40,905 nucleotides of DNA, taken from NCBI GenBank assembly GCA_020723465.1, contig DYIW01000003.1, positions 9,682 to 50,586 on the forward strand, read 5' to 3'. The notes under the pieces were generated by a model. The model did not search any database. It worked only from the letters and a program-made list of their open reading frames with translations, and had not been told where the DNA came from. Position numbers and translations under genes: made by a program. Each line of letters begins with the position of its first letter. Within the stretch, counting starts at the first letter, position 1. The stretch comes from Phycisphaera mikurensis (GTDB taxonomy: Bacteria; Planctomycetota; B15-G4; JADJEK01). This document shows, piece by piece, positions 32,531 through 40,905 of the stretch.

Positions 32531-34042
32531 TTGAAGACGCATGCTTTGATCGTCTCGCTCTTGCTGGGCGCTTTTCCAGCGCTGCCCGCCGCCCGCGCCC
32601 AGGTGCACTATTACCCCGACGGCAGTCCCTGGAACCAGCGCGCGGACGGCGGGCCGGACGCGGCCGTGGACGGCTGGTACTACAACCTGGGCATCACCGG
32701 CCTGCGCGTGGTGCTGGTCGAGGACGCGCCGCGGCACCTCCTGGTGAAGCACGTGTTCGAGGACACGCCCGCCGCGGGCAAGGTCCGGCCCGGCGACTTC
32801 ATCGTGGGCGCGGGCTCGCGGCCCTTCGCCAGCGACCACAAGAACGGCTACGGCATGGACTGCTTCGGGCCGGAAGGGCCGATCCTGGAGTTCGCGCAGG
32901 CGCTGGAGGCGAGCCAGAGCGAGGCGGGCAAGGGGCGCCTTGCGCTCACCTTGCTGCGCGATGGCCGCACCGTGGAGGCGGTGCTCGCCGTCGGCCGGCG
33001 CTACGGGACCTACGCGCAGAGCTTCCCGCGGGACTGCAGGAAGACCGAGATCATCCGCGCGGAGCTGCTCGCCTATCTGGTCGAGCAGCAGCAGCCGGAC
33101 GGCTCCTGGGGCAGTCCGCCGCACGACACCTTCGCGCCGCTGGCCCTGCTCGCGAGCGGCGAGCGGAAGCACCTGGCCGCGGTCGAGAAGAACGCGCGCA
33201 TGCATGCCGCGACCACGGCGGCCCGGGACGAGTCGTCGCTGATCAACTGGCGCTACATGGCCGCGGCCATCGTGCTCAGCGAGTACTACCTGGCGACCGG
33301 CGAGAAGTGGGTGAAGCCGGAGCTGCAGGAGGTCTACGACTTCCTGATCTCCAGTCAGTACGTCGACCTGACCCAGGTCAATGAGAAGGTGAAGGAGACC
33401 CATCCCGACGCCCTGCCGCGCAGCGCGCTCGACTCCCACGGCGGCTGGGGGCACAACCCCGGCTTCGAGGGCTACGGTCCGATCAGCATGCTCACCGGGC
33501 AGGGCGCGCTCGCCTTCGCCCTCATGAGCCGCTGCGGCATCGAGATCGATCGCGCGCGCCACGACGCGGCGTATGACTTTCTGGCCCGCGCCTCGGGCCG
33601 GAACGGCTACGTGTGGTACGAGGACCAGGCGGCCGGCGCGGACGACTGGGCGGACATGGGCCGCACCGGCGCCGCCGGCATCGCCAACCTGCTCTGTCCC
33701 TATCAGGAGAAGCGCTACCGCGAGCGCGCCCTCGCCCACGCTCGGGTGATCGGCGCCCACCCCGAGAGCTTCCCGGACACGCACGGCTCCCCCATCATGG
33801 GCATGGGCTTCGCGGCGCTCGCCGCGCACGCGGACGAGGAGAGCTTCCGGCGCCTCATGGACGCCAACAAGTGGTGGTTCGTGCTCGCCCAGTGCCCGGA
33901 CGGCAGCTTCTACTACCAACCGAACCGCGACAACGCCGGCTATGGCGCGGACTCGCGCCTCTCGGCCACCGCGGTCACGGCCTTCATCTTCTCCATTCCC
34001 AGGCGCAGCCTGCAGCTCACGGGCAAGCCGTTCCGCGATTGA
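32531..34042 (+). CDS. Secreted PDZ plus alpha/alpha-toroid protein (DUF6288-like)
   Basis: 503 residues from TTG at 32531, which starts a good signal peptide (KTHALIVSLLLGAFPALPAA, cleavage near ARAQ). No strong ribosome site supports the start. Residues ~45-160 are PDZ-like: GLRVVLVEDAPRHLLVKHVF, TPAAGKVRPGDFIVGAGSRP and RLALTLLRDGRTVEAVL. Residues ~170-500 resemble prenyltransferase/squalene-cyclase-type alpha/alpha toroids, with QQQPDGSWGSPPHDTFAPLA, GRNGYVWYEDQ and CPDGSFYYQPNRDN repeats. I associate this combination with an uncharacterised family in Planctomycetes and Verrucomicrobia (DUF6288, from memory). No cyclase DxDD motif is visible, so a terpene-synthetic role is unlikely. Location periplasmic or secreted; function unknown. 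Convergent with nadE. Confidence 0.84.
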   Translation: MKTHALIVSLLLGAFPALPAARAQVHYYPDGSPWNQRADGGPDAAVDGWYYNLGITGLRVVLVEDAPRHLLVKHVFEDTPAAGKVRPGDFIVGAGSRPFASDHKNGYGMDCFGPEGPILEFAQALEASQSEAGKGRLALTLLRDGRTVEAVLAVGRRYGTYAQSFPRDCRKTEIIRAELLAYLVEQQQPDGSWGSPPHDTFAPLALLASGERKHLAAVEKNARMHAATTAARDESSLINWRYMAAAIVLSEYYLATGEKWVKPELQEVYDFLISSQYVDLTQVNEKVKETHPDALPRSALDSHGGWGHNPGFEGYGPISMLTGQGALAFALMSRCGIEIDRARHDAAYDFLARASGRNGYVWYEDQAAGADDWADMGRTGAAGIANLLCPYQEKRYRERALAHARVIGAHPESFPDTHGSPIMGMGFAALAAHADEESFRRLMDANKWWFVLAQCPDGSFYYQPNRDNAGYGADSRLSATAVTAFIFSIPRRSLQLTGKPFRD

Positions 34043-34067
34043 TGCGCGCCCGGGCGTTCCCCGCTCC

Positions 34068-35720
34068 TCACGAGGCCGGCCCCTCGGGCTGGGAGATCGG
34101 GAAGCGCCGGCCCAGGCCGAAGGCCTTGGGCGTGATGCGGATGCCCGGCGCCGCCTGGCGGCGCTTGTACTCGGACAGGCGGATCAGGCGCGCCAGGCGC
34201 TCGACCAGCTCGCGCGCGTAGCCGCGCCGCACGCACTCCTCCACCGGCAGCTCCTCCTCCACCAGGAGATCGGCCAGCGGGCTGACCACGTCGTAGTCGA
34301 AGGGATCGACCTGGCCCTCCTTCAGCTCGGCCGACGGCGGTTTCTGCAGCGTGCTCAGCGGGATGAGCGGCCGCGAGGCGGCGCTGTTGACGTGGCGGGC
34401 AATGGAGTAGACGCGCGTCTTGGACACGTCGGCGATCACCATCAGGCCGCCGTTCATGTCGCCGTAGAGGGTGCAGTAGCCGAGCGCCACCTCGGTCTTG
34501 TTGCCGGTCGAGAGCAAGAGCGCGCCGGTCTTGTTGGAGATGGCCATGAGGATGGCGCCGCGCGCGCGCGCCTGCAGGTTCTCCTCGGTGACGTCTTGCG
34601 GGGCGCCGGCGAAGACCGGCGCCAGGGTGTCGAGATAGGCCTGGAACACCTGCTCGATGCCGACCGTCTGGAAGGCGATGCCCAGGTTCGCGGCGAGCTG
34701 GCGCGCGTCCTCGCGCGAATGGTCGCTCGAGTAGCGCGACGGCATGGAGACGCCGAGCACGTTCTCGGCGCCGAGCGCGCGCGCGGCGATGACCGCGACC
34801 AGCGCCGAGTCCACGCCTCCCGACAGCCCGAGCAGGGCCTTCTTGAAGCCGGCGCGGCGCGCGTACTCGCGCACGCCCAGGACCAGCGCCTCGAGCGCCT
34901 CGGCGTCCGCATCGGTCTCGCGATCGGCGACCGGCACGCCCGCGCCGCTCGACACGTCCACGTCGGCCAGGATCAGGTCCTCGGCGAAGGCGCGGCCCAG
35001 GCCGATCAGGCGCCCGGCAGCGTCGAAGGCCAGGCTGTCGCCGTCGAACACCAGCTCGCCGTCGTAGCCGTCCTCGCCGCCCACCTGATTGACGAAGAAC
35101 ATGGGCCGGCGGCACTCGGCCACGTGCCTGAGGAGCAGCTCGCGACGCTCGCGCCCCTTGCCCACGTGGAAGGGCGAGGCCGAGAGGTTGACGATCAGCT
35201 CGGCGCCCGCCGCGACCTGCGCCCGGGTCACCTTGTTGGCGTAGTTGGCGTCCCACAGGTCCTCGCAGATCTGCACGCCGATGCGCGCGCCCGGCACGTC
35301 CACCACCGTCGCCGCGCTGCCGGGCGTGAAGTAGCGCTCCTCCGAGAACACGTCGTAATCGGGCAGGAGGTTCTTGCGGTGGATGGCGAGGATCCGGCCG
35401 TCGCGCGCCACGGCCGCGGCGTTGTAGAGCAGCGGATAGCCGTTGTTCCCCACCCGCGCGGGATCGAAGTCGACGAACCCGACCACGGCCGTGATGCCCG
35501 TGGCGAGGTCCTTGACGCGGTCAAGCGCGCGGCGCTGGCGCTCGAGAAGGGCGCGCTGGTGGATGAGGTCGAGCAGCGGGTAGCCGGTGACGGTCAGCTC
35601 GGGAAACGCGACCAGGTCCGCGCCGAGGGCGCGCGCCTTCCGCAGGCGCTCCTGGATGGTGAGCAGGTTGGCGTCGATGCCGCCGACCACGGTGTTGACC
35701 TGGGCCATCGCGATGCGCAT
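34068..35720 (-). CDS. nadE: Glutamine-dependent NAD+ synthetase
   Basis: 550 residues, typical for the two-domain enzyme. It amidates nicotinic acid adenine dinucleotide to NAD+, using glutamine as ammonia source. The N-terminal nitrilase-type amidase has the E-K-C triad: Glu41 in FPELTVTGYP, Lys116 in HRKNLLPDYDVF and Cys152 in QICEDLWD. The C-terminal ATP-pyrophosphatase domain has SGGVDS at 300-305, then GVSMPSRYSSDHS, ENLQARARGAILMAISN, LLSTGNKTEVALGYCTLYGD and FDYDVVSPLADLL. ATG at 35720 has GAGGA just upstream at short spacing; longer frames only add sequence antisense to the divergent gene. Expressed divergently from the NPCBM protein across 72 nt. Confidence 0.96.
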   Translation of the reverse strand: MRIAMAQVNTVVGGIDANLLTIQERLRKARALGADLVAFPELTVTGYPLLDLIHQRALLERQRRALDRVKDLATGITAVVGFVDFDPARVGNNGYPLLYNAAAVARDGRILAIHRKNLLPDYDVFSEERYFTPGSAATVVDVPGARIGVQICEDLWDANYANKVTRAQVAAGAELIVNLSASPFHVGKGRERRELLLRHVAECRRPMFFVNQVGGEDGYDGELVFDGDSLAFDAAGRLIGLGRAFAEDLILADVDVSSGAGVPVADRETDADAEALEALVLGVREYARRAGFKKALLGLSGGVDSALVAVIAARALGAENVLGVSMPSRYSSDHSREDARQLAANLGIAFQTVGIEQVFQAYLDTLAPVFAGAPQDVTEENLQARARGAILMAISNKTGALLLSTGNKTEVALGYCTLYGDMNGGLMVIADVSKTRVYSIARHVNSAASRPLIPLSTLQKPPSAELKEGQVDPFDYDVVSPLADLLVEEELPVEECVRRGYARELVERLARLIRLSEYKRRQAAPGIRITPKAFGLGRRFPISQPEGPAS

Positions 35721-35777
35721 GTTCCTCGGCTTCTCCAGCGGCCGGCGACCGCCGTTACCGGCAGCGCGGCCGGCCAG

Positions 35778-35783
35778 TATGCT
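35778..35783 (+). promoter_or_regulatory. -10-like box TATGCT directly upstream of the NPCBM gene
   Basis: TATGCT ends 9 nt before the ATG at 35793, with no ribosome site between. Consistent with a nearly leaderless transcript. Confidence 0.42.
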
Positions 35784-35792
35784 GCACCAATC

Positions 35793-38294
35793 ATGCGCGG
35801 CATGCCAGGACTCGCAGCGTCCCTTCTCGCGGCCCTCGTCCTCGCCGTGCCCGCGACCGGCCAGGTGGAAGACGCGCCTCCGGTCGAACCGGATCCCGTG
35901 CTCGAGCCGCTCGCCTTCCACGAGGTCGTCTCGGGCGTGGTCCTCGCGGATGGGCCGGCCGAGCGGGTCGCGCTCGAGGTGCGACGCCTCGATCTCGAGG
36001 ACTGGCCCGGTCTGCTGCTCGCCGCCACGGTGCGGAACACCTCCGGCGAACGCGTGGTGCTCGCGCGCCTCGACCTGCTCGACCGCGTGTTCCTGCGGCC
36101 GGAGGAGCTCGCCTGGTCGCTGCGCGTCCTGTGCCGCGACGCGCGGGGGGACGGGCGCTGCCGCGTGCTGCCGCTCAGCGACCGCCGCGCCAGCGGGGAG
36201 TGGATCGCCGCGGCGCGCGGCGACCGCGGCGCCGCCGTCGTCGCCGGCTTCCTCGCGCCGCTCCCTGGAGCGAGGCCCGGGCTCATGCTCGAACCGAGCA
36301 CCAGCGGCCTGGTGCGCCTTTCCGCCTGGCTCGAGTTCGAGGGCCTCGTGCTCGAGCCGGGCGAGGCGCTGGAGACGCCGCGCCTGGCGGCCTTCTTCGC
36401 CCTGGACGGGCTCATCGGCCTGGAGTGGCTCTTCGACGAGATGGAGGGACGGAGCGCCGCCGAGCCGGCCTCGGCAGCCTGGCCGGCAGGCGGCATCGAG
36501 GAGCTGGAGGTTGCGCTCGAGCCGGTCGTGGGCGCGGGCGCGCCGGCATTCAACGTCTTCGGGCGGCCGCTCGACCTGTTCGCCGGCGAAAGCCCGCCCT
36601 CGGTGTGGCGCAGGTTCGCGCCGGCCGCCGAACAGCTCGTGTTGTGCAACTGGACGCACGAGCCCGAACTGCGCGGCGCGCTCTTCTCCGACCTCGGCCT
36701 GCGGAACGACGCGGCCTATCGCGTCCTGCAGGTCTCGGGCGAGGAGATCGGCGTCTGCCGCCGGGGCGTGGCGCTGCCGCTCTACCCGCGCTCACACCTG
36801 CGCCTCGAGCTCGTTTCGCAAGAGGACGAACCGCCGTACTCCGCGGGCTTCGAGCTGCTCGTCGTCGAATCGCCGGGCCCGGGCCACGCGGCTGAGGCGC
36901 GCGCCGTGGAGGCAAACGCTCCGGACCTGCACGAGCAGCTTCTGCGCACCCTGCGCGGCGGCGGCGCCGTGCTCCTGAACCACCGCGGCCGGTCGCCGCT
37001 CGAGCTGCTCCCGCCGGCGGCCAGCGCGCTCCTCGCGCCGCGCATCGCGCCCTACCGCGCGCACGCGGTGCGAAGCCCGCGCGACGCCCAGGAGGAGCGC
37101 TTCCTCGAGCGCGCGGCAAACGTCGAGTGGCTCCTCGACTTCCCGCACCAGGACGCGCGCGCGGACGTCTGGCTCCTCTGCCCGGAGGCCGGCTTCCTGG
37201 CCACGCCGCTGCAGGGCGTGCTGGCGGACGGCTTCCTCGCCGCGCGCGGCTTCTGCCTGTTCGCCGAGAGCGGGCTGGCGCTGGTGACCATGGACCTGTC
37301 CGCGGCCGAACTCGCGCGCGTGACGGAGCTCCTGGCCGACGAGGAGACGCGCGGCGACGTCCTGCGCGCGACCGGAACGGCGCAGCACGCGGTGCGGGCG
37401 GCGCAAGCGCCGGCCGGCTTGCTGCAGGAGCTCAAGCTCCCGCGCTTCAAGGAGGCGGACCTGGCGCCCGCCGATCCATACCTCATGCAGCGCTGGGCCG
37501 CGTTCGTGCCGCAGAGTGAACGCCGCATCCGCGCGCTCAGGGCGTGCAGCGGCGAGCTGGTGCGCGAGGAAGTGGTGAACCTGGGTGACCGGCTGATCTT
37601 CGCCATCGACGTACCCCCGCGCTTCGAGGACAAGGTGGCGATCATCGTGCGGCGCGCGCCGGCGCCCGCGCCGGAGCGCTACACCTTGCTGATCGACAAC
37701 ACGCCGATCGGGACGCCGCTCGCGCCGCGCGACGAGGAGCCGGACTGCTGGCAGGAGGACGTCTGGTGGCTCCTGCCCGAACAGATCGCCGGGCGCCACC
37801 GCATCAGCCTGTCGATCGTGCCAGAAGGGGGCGTGCTGGCCCTGGCGCGCGTCTCGTTCCTGCGCTACGCGGAAAAGCCGGGCACGCCGCTCCATGCGCT
37901 CACGCCGCGCGCGCTGCGGCACGAAGGGAAGGCACCGCGCTTCCACCGCTCGCTCGACGGCCAGGTCCTGCGCATGGGCGGCGAGGCCTTCCTCTTCGGC
38001 ATCGGCTGCGCCCCGGGCACCACCCTGGAGTACGATCTGGACGGGCGCTTCGACAGCTTCCTCGCGCGGGCCGGCATCGACGCCGAGGCCGGCGCGGCGG
38101 GCTCGGCCCAGCTTCGCGTGCGCGTGGACGGCGAGGAGCGGTTGGTCACGGAGGCGCTGCGTCCGGGCGAGCGCGCCACGCCCATCACCGTGCCGGTGCA
38201 GGGCGGCCGCGTGCTCCGCATCGAGGTGCTCGACGCCGGAGACGGCGCGGAAGGCGACCACGTGGACATCGTCGACGCGCGCCTTATCGAGTAA
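35793..38294 (+). CDS. Large secreted protein with C-terminal NPCBM-like carbohydrate-binding domain
   Basis: 833 residues. ATG at 35793 starts a signal peptide (MPGLAASLLAALVLAVPATG region, cleavage near ATGQ). The frame is open far upstream but that part is antisense to nadE and has no coding support. Residues ~40-700 are beta-rich with no motif I recognise; VEWLLDFPHQDARADVWLLC and FCLFAESGLALVTMDLSAAE stand out. Residues ~712-833 look like an NPCBM/NEW2 domain: HRSLDGQVLRMGGEAFLFGI, then GTTLEYDLDGRFDSFLARAG, IDAEAGAAGSAQLRVRVDGE and a final HVDIVDARLIE strand. NPCBM domains accompany glycoside hydrolases and bind glycans, so a role in polysaccharide binding or processing is inferred. Convergent with the sulfatase-superfamily gene. 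Confidence 0.8.
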   Translation: MRGMPGLAASLLAALVLAVPATGQVEDAPPVEPDPVLEPLAFHEVVSGVVLADGPAERVALEVRRLDLEDWPGLLLAATVRNTSGERVVLARLDLLDRVFLRPEELAWSLRVLCRDARGDGRCRVLPLSDRRASGEWIAAARGDRGAAVVAGFLAPLPGARPGLMLEPSTSGLVRLSAWLEFEGLVLEPGEALETPRLAAFFALDGLIGLEWLFDEMEGRSAAEPASAAWPAGGIEELEVALEPVVGAGAPAFNVFGRPLDLFAGESPPSVWRRFAPAAEQLVLCNWTHEPELRGALFSDLGLRNDAAYRVLQVSGEEIGVCRRGVALPLYPRSHLRLELVSQEDEPPYSAGFELLVVESPGPGHAAEARAVEANAPDLHEQLLRTLRGGGAVLLNHRGRSPLELLPPAASALLAPRIAPYRAHAVRSPRDAQEERFLERAANVEWLLDFPHQDARADVWLLCPEAGFLATPLQGVLADGFLAARGFCLFAESGLALVTMDLSAAELARVTELLADEETRGDVLRATGTAQHAVRAAQAPAGLLQELKLPRFKEADLAPADPYLMQRWAAFVPQSERRIRALRACSGELVREEVVNLGDRLIFAIDVPPRFEDKVAIIVRRAPAPAPERYTLLIDNTPIGTPLAPRDEEPDCWQEDVWWLLPEQIAGRHRISLSIVPEGGVLALARVSFLRYAEKPGTPLHALTPRALRHEGKAPRFHRSLDGQVLRMGGEAFLFGIGCAPGTTLEYDLDGRFDSFLARAGIDAEAGAAGSAQLRVRVDGEERLVTEALRPGERATPITVPVQGGRVLRIEVLDAGDGAEGDHVDIVDARLIE

Positions 38295-38311
38295 GGCTGC
38301 GGCGCGGCGCC

Positions 38312-40753
38312 TCAGTCGCCCTCGAGGTAGCCCAGCTCCTTCAGCTCCTTCTCCATCTCCGGCGTCAGGGCGTGCTCGCGTACGGCGGCGGCCGCGGCCC
38401 GCATCTTCTCGACGCGCTCCGCCAGGGCTTCGCTCAGGCGCTTGGCGAGCGCGCCCTCGCTCGTTGCCAGGTCCGCCTGCTCGACGCCGGCGCCAGCCAG
38501 GTCGAAGAGCTGCGCCGCGGCGCGGCCGCCGGCGCCCTCGCGCACCACCAGCTTCCAGCGCTCGCCGCGCAGGGCCCGGCGTGCGCCCTCGCGTCCTTCG
38601 TAGGCGATGGCCGGCTCCGGCGTGCGGCTCCCGCCGCGCAGGAGCGGCACGAGGCTCGAGCCGTCCACCAGGGCGGACAGGCGCCGCAGGCCGGCCAGCT
38701 CGCGGATCGTGGGAGCGACGTCGGCAAGCGACACCACCTGCGCCACGCGGCGCGGCGGGAGGTCGGGCGCGAGGAAGAGCAGCGGCACGCGGATCAGTTC
38801 CTCGTGCACGTCGTGGCCGTGGCCGAAGGAGCCGTGCTCGCCCAGCTCCTCGCCGTGATCGGAGAGGACCACGACCAGGGCGTCGCGGCTGCGGCCGCTC
38901 GCCTCGAGGGAGCGCAGCACCTGCAGGACGAGCTCGTCCACCAGGCGCAGGGCCGCGTCGTAGGCGACGCTCATGCGCGCCAGGTCCGCGGCGTACTCCT
39001 CGGGCCGGCTCGCGCCCTGCATGCGCTCGCGCAGGGCGTTCACGTCGACCGGCGGCTCGAGCGGCGTGACGCCCGCGGCCGCACCGCCGACCGCGGCCAG
39101 GTCCGCCGCGCGCGCGCGGTACTCGTGCGCGGCGTAGGTGTGCACGAACAGGAAGAGGGGACGCAGGCGCGGCTCGTGGAGGAGCGCGTCGATGCGCGCT
39201 CGGGAGCGCGCCGCGGCCGCGGCCGCGTTCGGCTCGGGCTTCAAGGACTCGCCGATCGGCTCGACCGTGTTGTACTCCTCGAAGCCGGCGGCGAAGCCGA
39301 AGTCCGGGCTCACGTAGCCTCCGGCCGTCACCGCCGCGGTGCGGTAGCCGGCGGCCAGGAAGTCCGCGGCGAGCAGCGGCGAGGTGGCGGCGTCGATGAA
39401 ACGGCTCGTGTCCGTGACCTGGTGACGGTCGGGAAGCTGGCCGGAAAAGATGGTGACGTGCGAGGGCAGGGTCCACGAGGCGGGCGCGATGGCAGCCTCG
39501 AACACCACGGCCTGGCGCGCCAGCTCGCCGAGGACCGGGCTGGTGGGTTTGGCGTAGCCGTAGAGGGACAGGCGGTCGGCGCGGACCGTGTCGATCGAGA
39601 CGAGGATCACGTCCGGTTTGCCGATCTCCTGGACGCCGCCGTCGCTCTCGATGACCGGCGCGCCGAAGGCGACGCCCAGCTCGGGGCCGGCCTCGCCCTG
39701 GACGGACGCGCAGAGCTCCACCTCCACCTCCTCCCCGGCGAAGCGCGCCACGTCGAGCGCGAGCTCCCACCAGCAGGGCAGACCGTCCGCGCCCGCGAGC
39801 TTCACCGGGAGGCCGGCAGCGGCGCGCCCCGCCCCACCGCTCACCGCCACGCCCATCTCCACGGGCGGTTCGTCCGCCCCGTCGAGGCGCGCGAGCGCGA
39901 GCGCCAGGCGCCGCGCGCGCGGCGGCAAGGTCAGGGAGAAGCGGAACGACCCCGGCGCCGCGAGCACCAGCGACTCCCGGTGCGAGCCCGCGACCTCCAC
40001 GCGGCGCACCCAGGGCGACGCGGACGCGGCCTCCTCCTGGAGGACCCGGGCGCAAAGTGGGCGGAGCGCGCGCAGCTCGAGGTCGTCCAGGCGCACCGTG
40101 CCGCGCGTGACCACCACGCCGGCCAAGAGGTCGCAGCCCGGCTTGGGCCGGAAGGTGCGCGCGTACGTGACGAACCCGTCCGCGTCTGCCTGGCCCGCCG
40201 GTCGCGGCTCGTGCCCCTCGTAGTGCGGCGCGCGCTTCAGCTTCCTGGCGTGCGACGCATCGGCGAACTCGGCCAGCGCCGCGCCCTGCCGCACGTTCAG
40301 GGCGAAGAAGCGGAAGTCCGCGCCGGCGGAGGCCTGGATGCGCGCCTGCAGGCGCTGGGGATCGCGCTCGGCCACGGGCAGCACGCGCCAGAGCGCCGCG
40401 GGTCCCTCGAGCAACGCGTGGCGCGCCGGCCCCTGCCCCTCGAGGCGCGCGGCGCCGCCGCTTGACTGCCCCGCGCCCAGGACGCGCGCGACCGCCTGGC
40501 CGGAGCAGGCGCGCCACTCTGCGAGGTCGTCGAAGGGCTCGCTCAGGAGGTGGAGCGTCCCCTGGCGCAGCACGTCCGCGGGATCGGCGAAGTCGATGCG
40601 CGCCTCGACCTTGGCCGATGCCGCGAGCTCCACCAGGCGCACGCTGGGTCCAGAAGGCCGAGGCGCCTTCTTCCCGCAGCCGCACGCGAGGGCCTGCAGA
40701 CAGAGCGCGGCAAGGAAGAGCGCGCCTGGCAACGAAGCGCGGGCGGATGGCAT
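38312..40753 (-). CDS. Sulfatase-superfamily exported protein lacking the formylglycine motif
   Basis: 813 residues from ATG at 40753; TTG one codon upstream is also possible. The signal sequence ends near ALACGCGKK, so it may be a lipoprotein, though the lipobox is weak. Residues ~40-375 form a beta-rich domain of unknown type. Residues ~380-790 form the alkaline-phosphatase/sulfatase core: VILVSIDTVRAD (Asp388 metal ligand), ASWTLPSH at 425-432, LSDHGEELGEHGSFGHGHDV (Asp and His metal ligands) and VPLLFLAPDL. Sulfatases carry C/S-x-P-x-R at the nucleophile. Here Thr428-L-P-S-H432 stands there, closer to the T-x-P-N-H of nucleotide pyrophosphatases/phosphodiesterases. It is therefore probably not a formylglycine sulfatase; a phosphotransferase or phosphodiesterase acting outside the cell is more likely. 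Ends LKELGYLEGD. Confidence 0.87.
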   Translation of the reverse strand: MPSARASLPGALFLAALCLQALACGCGKKAPRPSGPSVRLVELAASAKVEARIDFADPADVLRQGTLHLLSEPFDDLAEWRACSGQAVARVLGAGQSSGGAARLEGQGPARHALLEGPAALWRVLPVAERDPQRLQARIQASAGADFRFFALNVRQGAALAEFADASHARKLKRAPHYEGHEPRPAGQADADGFVTYARTFRPKPGCDLLAGVVVTRGTVRLDDLELRALRPLCARVLQEEAASASPWVRRVEVAGSHRESLVLAAPGSFRFSLTLPPRARRLALALARLDGADEPPVEMGVAVSGGAGRAAAGLPVKLAGADGLPCWWELALDVARFAGEEVEVELCASVQGEAGPELGVAFGAPVIESDGGVQEIGKPDVILVSIDTVRADRLSLYGYAKPTSPVLGELARQAVVFEAAIAPASWTLPSHVTIFSGQLPDRHQVTDTSRFIDAATSPLLAADFLAAGYRTAAVTAGGYVSPDFGFAAGFEEYNTVEPIGESLKPEPNAAAAAARSRARIDALLHEPRLRPLFLFVHTYAAHEYRARAADLAAVGGAAAGVTPLEPPVDVNALRERMQGASRPEEYAADLARMSVAYDAALRLVDELVLQVLRSLEASGRSRDALVVVLSDHGEELGEHGSFGHGHDVHEELIRVPLLFLAPDLPPRRVAQVVSLADVAPTIRELAGLRRLSALVDGSSLVPLLRGGSRTPEPAIAYEGREGARRALRGERWKLVVREGAGGRAAAQLFDLAGAGVEQADLATSEGALAKRLSEALAERVEKMRAAAAAVREHALTPEMEKELKELGYLEGD

Positions 40754-40905
40754 CAACTGGACTCCGGCTGGGCAGGACCAAGCGGGCAGGCGAGCTTACA
40801 TCGCGGCTGTCTGGCTGGGAACCGGAGGGGAAGCGAAGGGAGGGGAGGTGAGCGGAGCGATCGCAGCCGTTTCCCTTGCTCTCCAGGGCCGGATCGCGAC
40901 TCCCG
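40754..40905. other. Upstream region of the sulfatase-superfamily gene, cut by window end
   Basis: Minus-strand TAAGCT (40793-40798) is a possible -10 box about 40 nt before the ATG at 40753. The rest is a purine-rich stretch (40823-40860) and a short plus-strand frame from GTG near 40850 that runs off the edge. I cannot support a gene there. Confidence 0.3.

Noticed and set aside
34047-34056. CGCCCGGGCG palindrome between the toroid gene and nadE as a bidirectional terminator
   Set aside because: It is too short, with no T-tract. Such GC palindromes are common by chance here.
33942-35792. Long in-frame upstream extension of the NPCBM gene
   Set aside because: It is antisense to nadE and has no domain or signal. 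The gene begins naturally at 35793 with a signal peptide.
36792-40781. Very long open frame of about 1329 codons on the minus strand
   Set aside because: It is Arg/Gly/Ala low-complexity and lies out of phase with the sulfatase-superfamily gene and antisense to the NPCBM gene. Such frames are expected by chance at this GC content.
40850-40905. Start of a plus-strand gene running off the right edge (GTG after a purine-rich stretch)
   Set aside because: Only about 18 codons are visible, and the purine-rich run mimics a ribosome site. There is not enough to call it.

Overview
This is a very GC-rich, gene-dense bacterial chromosome segment that looks like an environmental (probably metagenome-derived) genome. 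No taxonomic marker settles its origin. FG-GAP propellers, large single-anchor proteins with carboxypeptidase-regulatory-like repeats, HEAT repeats fused to cyclophilin, a PDZ plus alpha/alpha-toroid protein, an NPCBM protein, a sulfatase-superfamily lipoprotein and rhamnose catabolism together point towards Planctomycetota or a related deep lineage. That assignment is inference. I see no insertion sequence, phage gene, CRISPR array or rRNA.

Layout. 1-3890 (minus): secreted/surface genes, namely a cut FG-GAP-type protein, a secreted protein of unknown function, a small anchored protein and a seven-repeat FG-GAP membrane protein. 4260-6132 (plus): a corrinoid protein and a UroD-like methyltransferase relative. 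6169-7794: a polytopic glycosyltransferase of the GT-C type. 7886-16365: a rhamnose and lactate catabolic island with rhaD (plus), rhaB-permease-rhaI (minus), and lutABC (plus) divergent from rhaB across a promoter holding a perfect inverted repeat. Together these turn L-rhamnose into DHAP and L-lactaldehyde, and L-lactate into pyruvate. Lactaldehyde dehydrogenase and the regulator are not in the window. 16524-20985: tRNA-Arg(CCU), rapZ, a helical protein of unknown function and a HEAT-cyclophilin lipoprotein. 21084-27491: a possible small gene, ispG and two tandem regulatory-like repeat proteins separated by a duplicated copy of the ispG 3' end. 27509-29112: an SGNH-like protein and a BlaI-type repressor sharing a palindromic intergenic region. 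29143-31283: folE, queD and dus, for queuosine precursor synthesis and tRNA dihydrouridine. 31286-34042: a membrane redoxin, a coiled-coil lipoprotein and a PDZ/toroid protein. 34068-40753: glutamine-dependent nadE, an NPCBM protein and a sulfatase-superfamily lipoprotein.

The most striking observation is at 31286-32014. A membrane-anchored thioredoxin-fold gene is interrupted by one in-frame TGA exactly where its relatives carry the first cysteine of a CPxC motif, and a hairpin with a GG-starting apical loop follows 20 nt later. This is best explained as a selenocysteine (UxxC) redoxin that ordinary gene calling would split in two. Other points of interest are the ispG-tail duplication, the shared rha/lut operator, an NCS1-type permease in place of a known rhamnose transporter, a sulfatase-fold protein with Thr where formylglycine is expected, and repeated -10-like hexamers only 6-11 nt upstream of start codons, suggesting leaderless transcripts.
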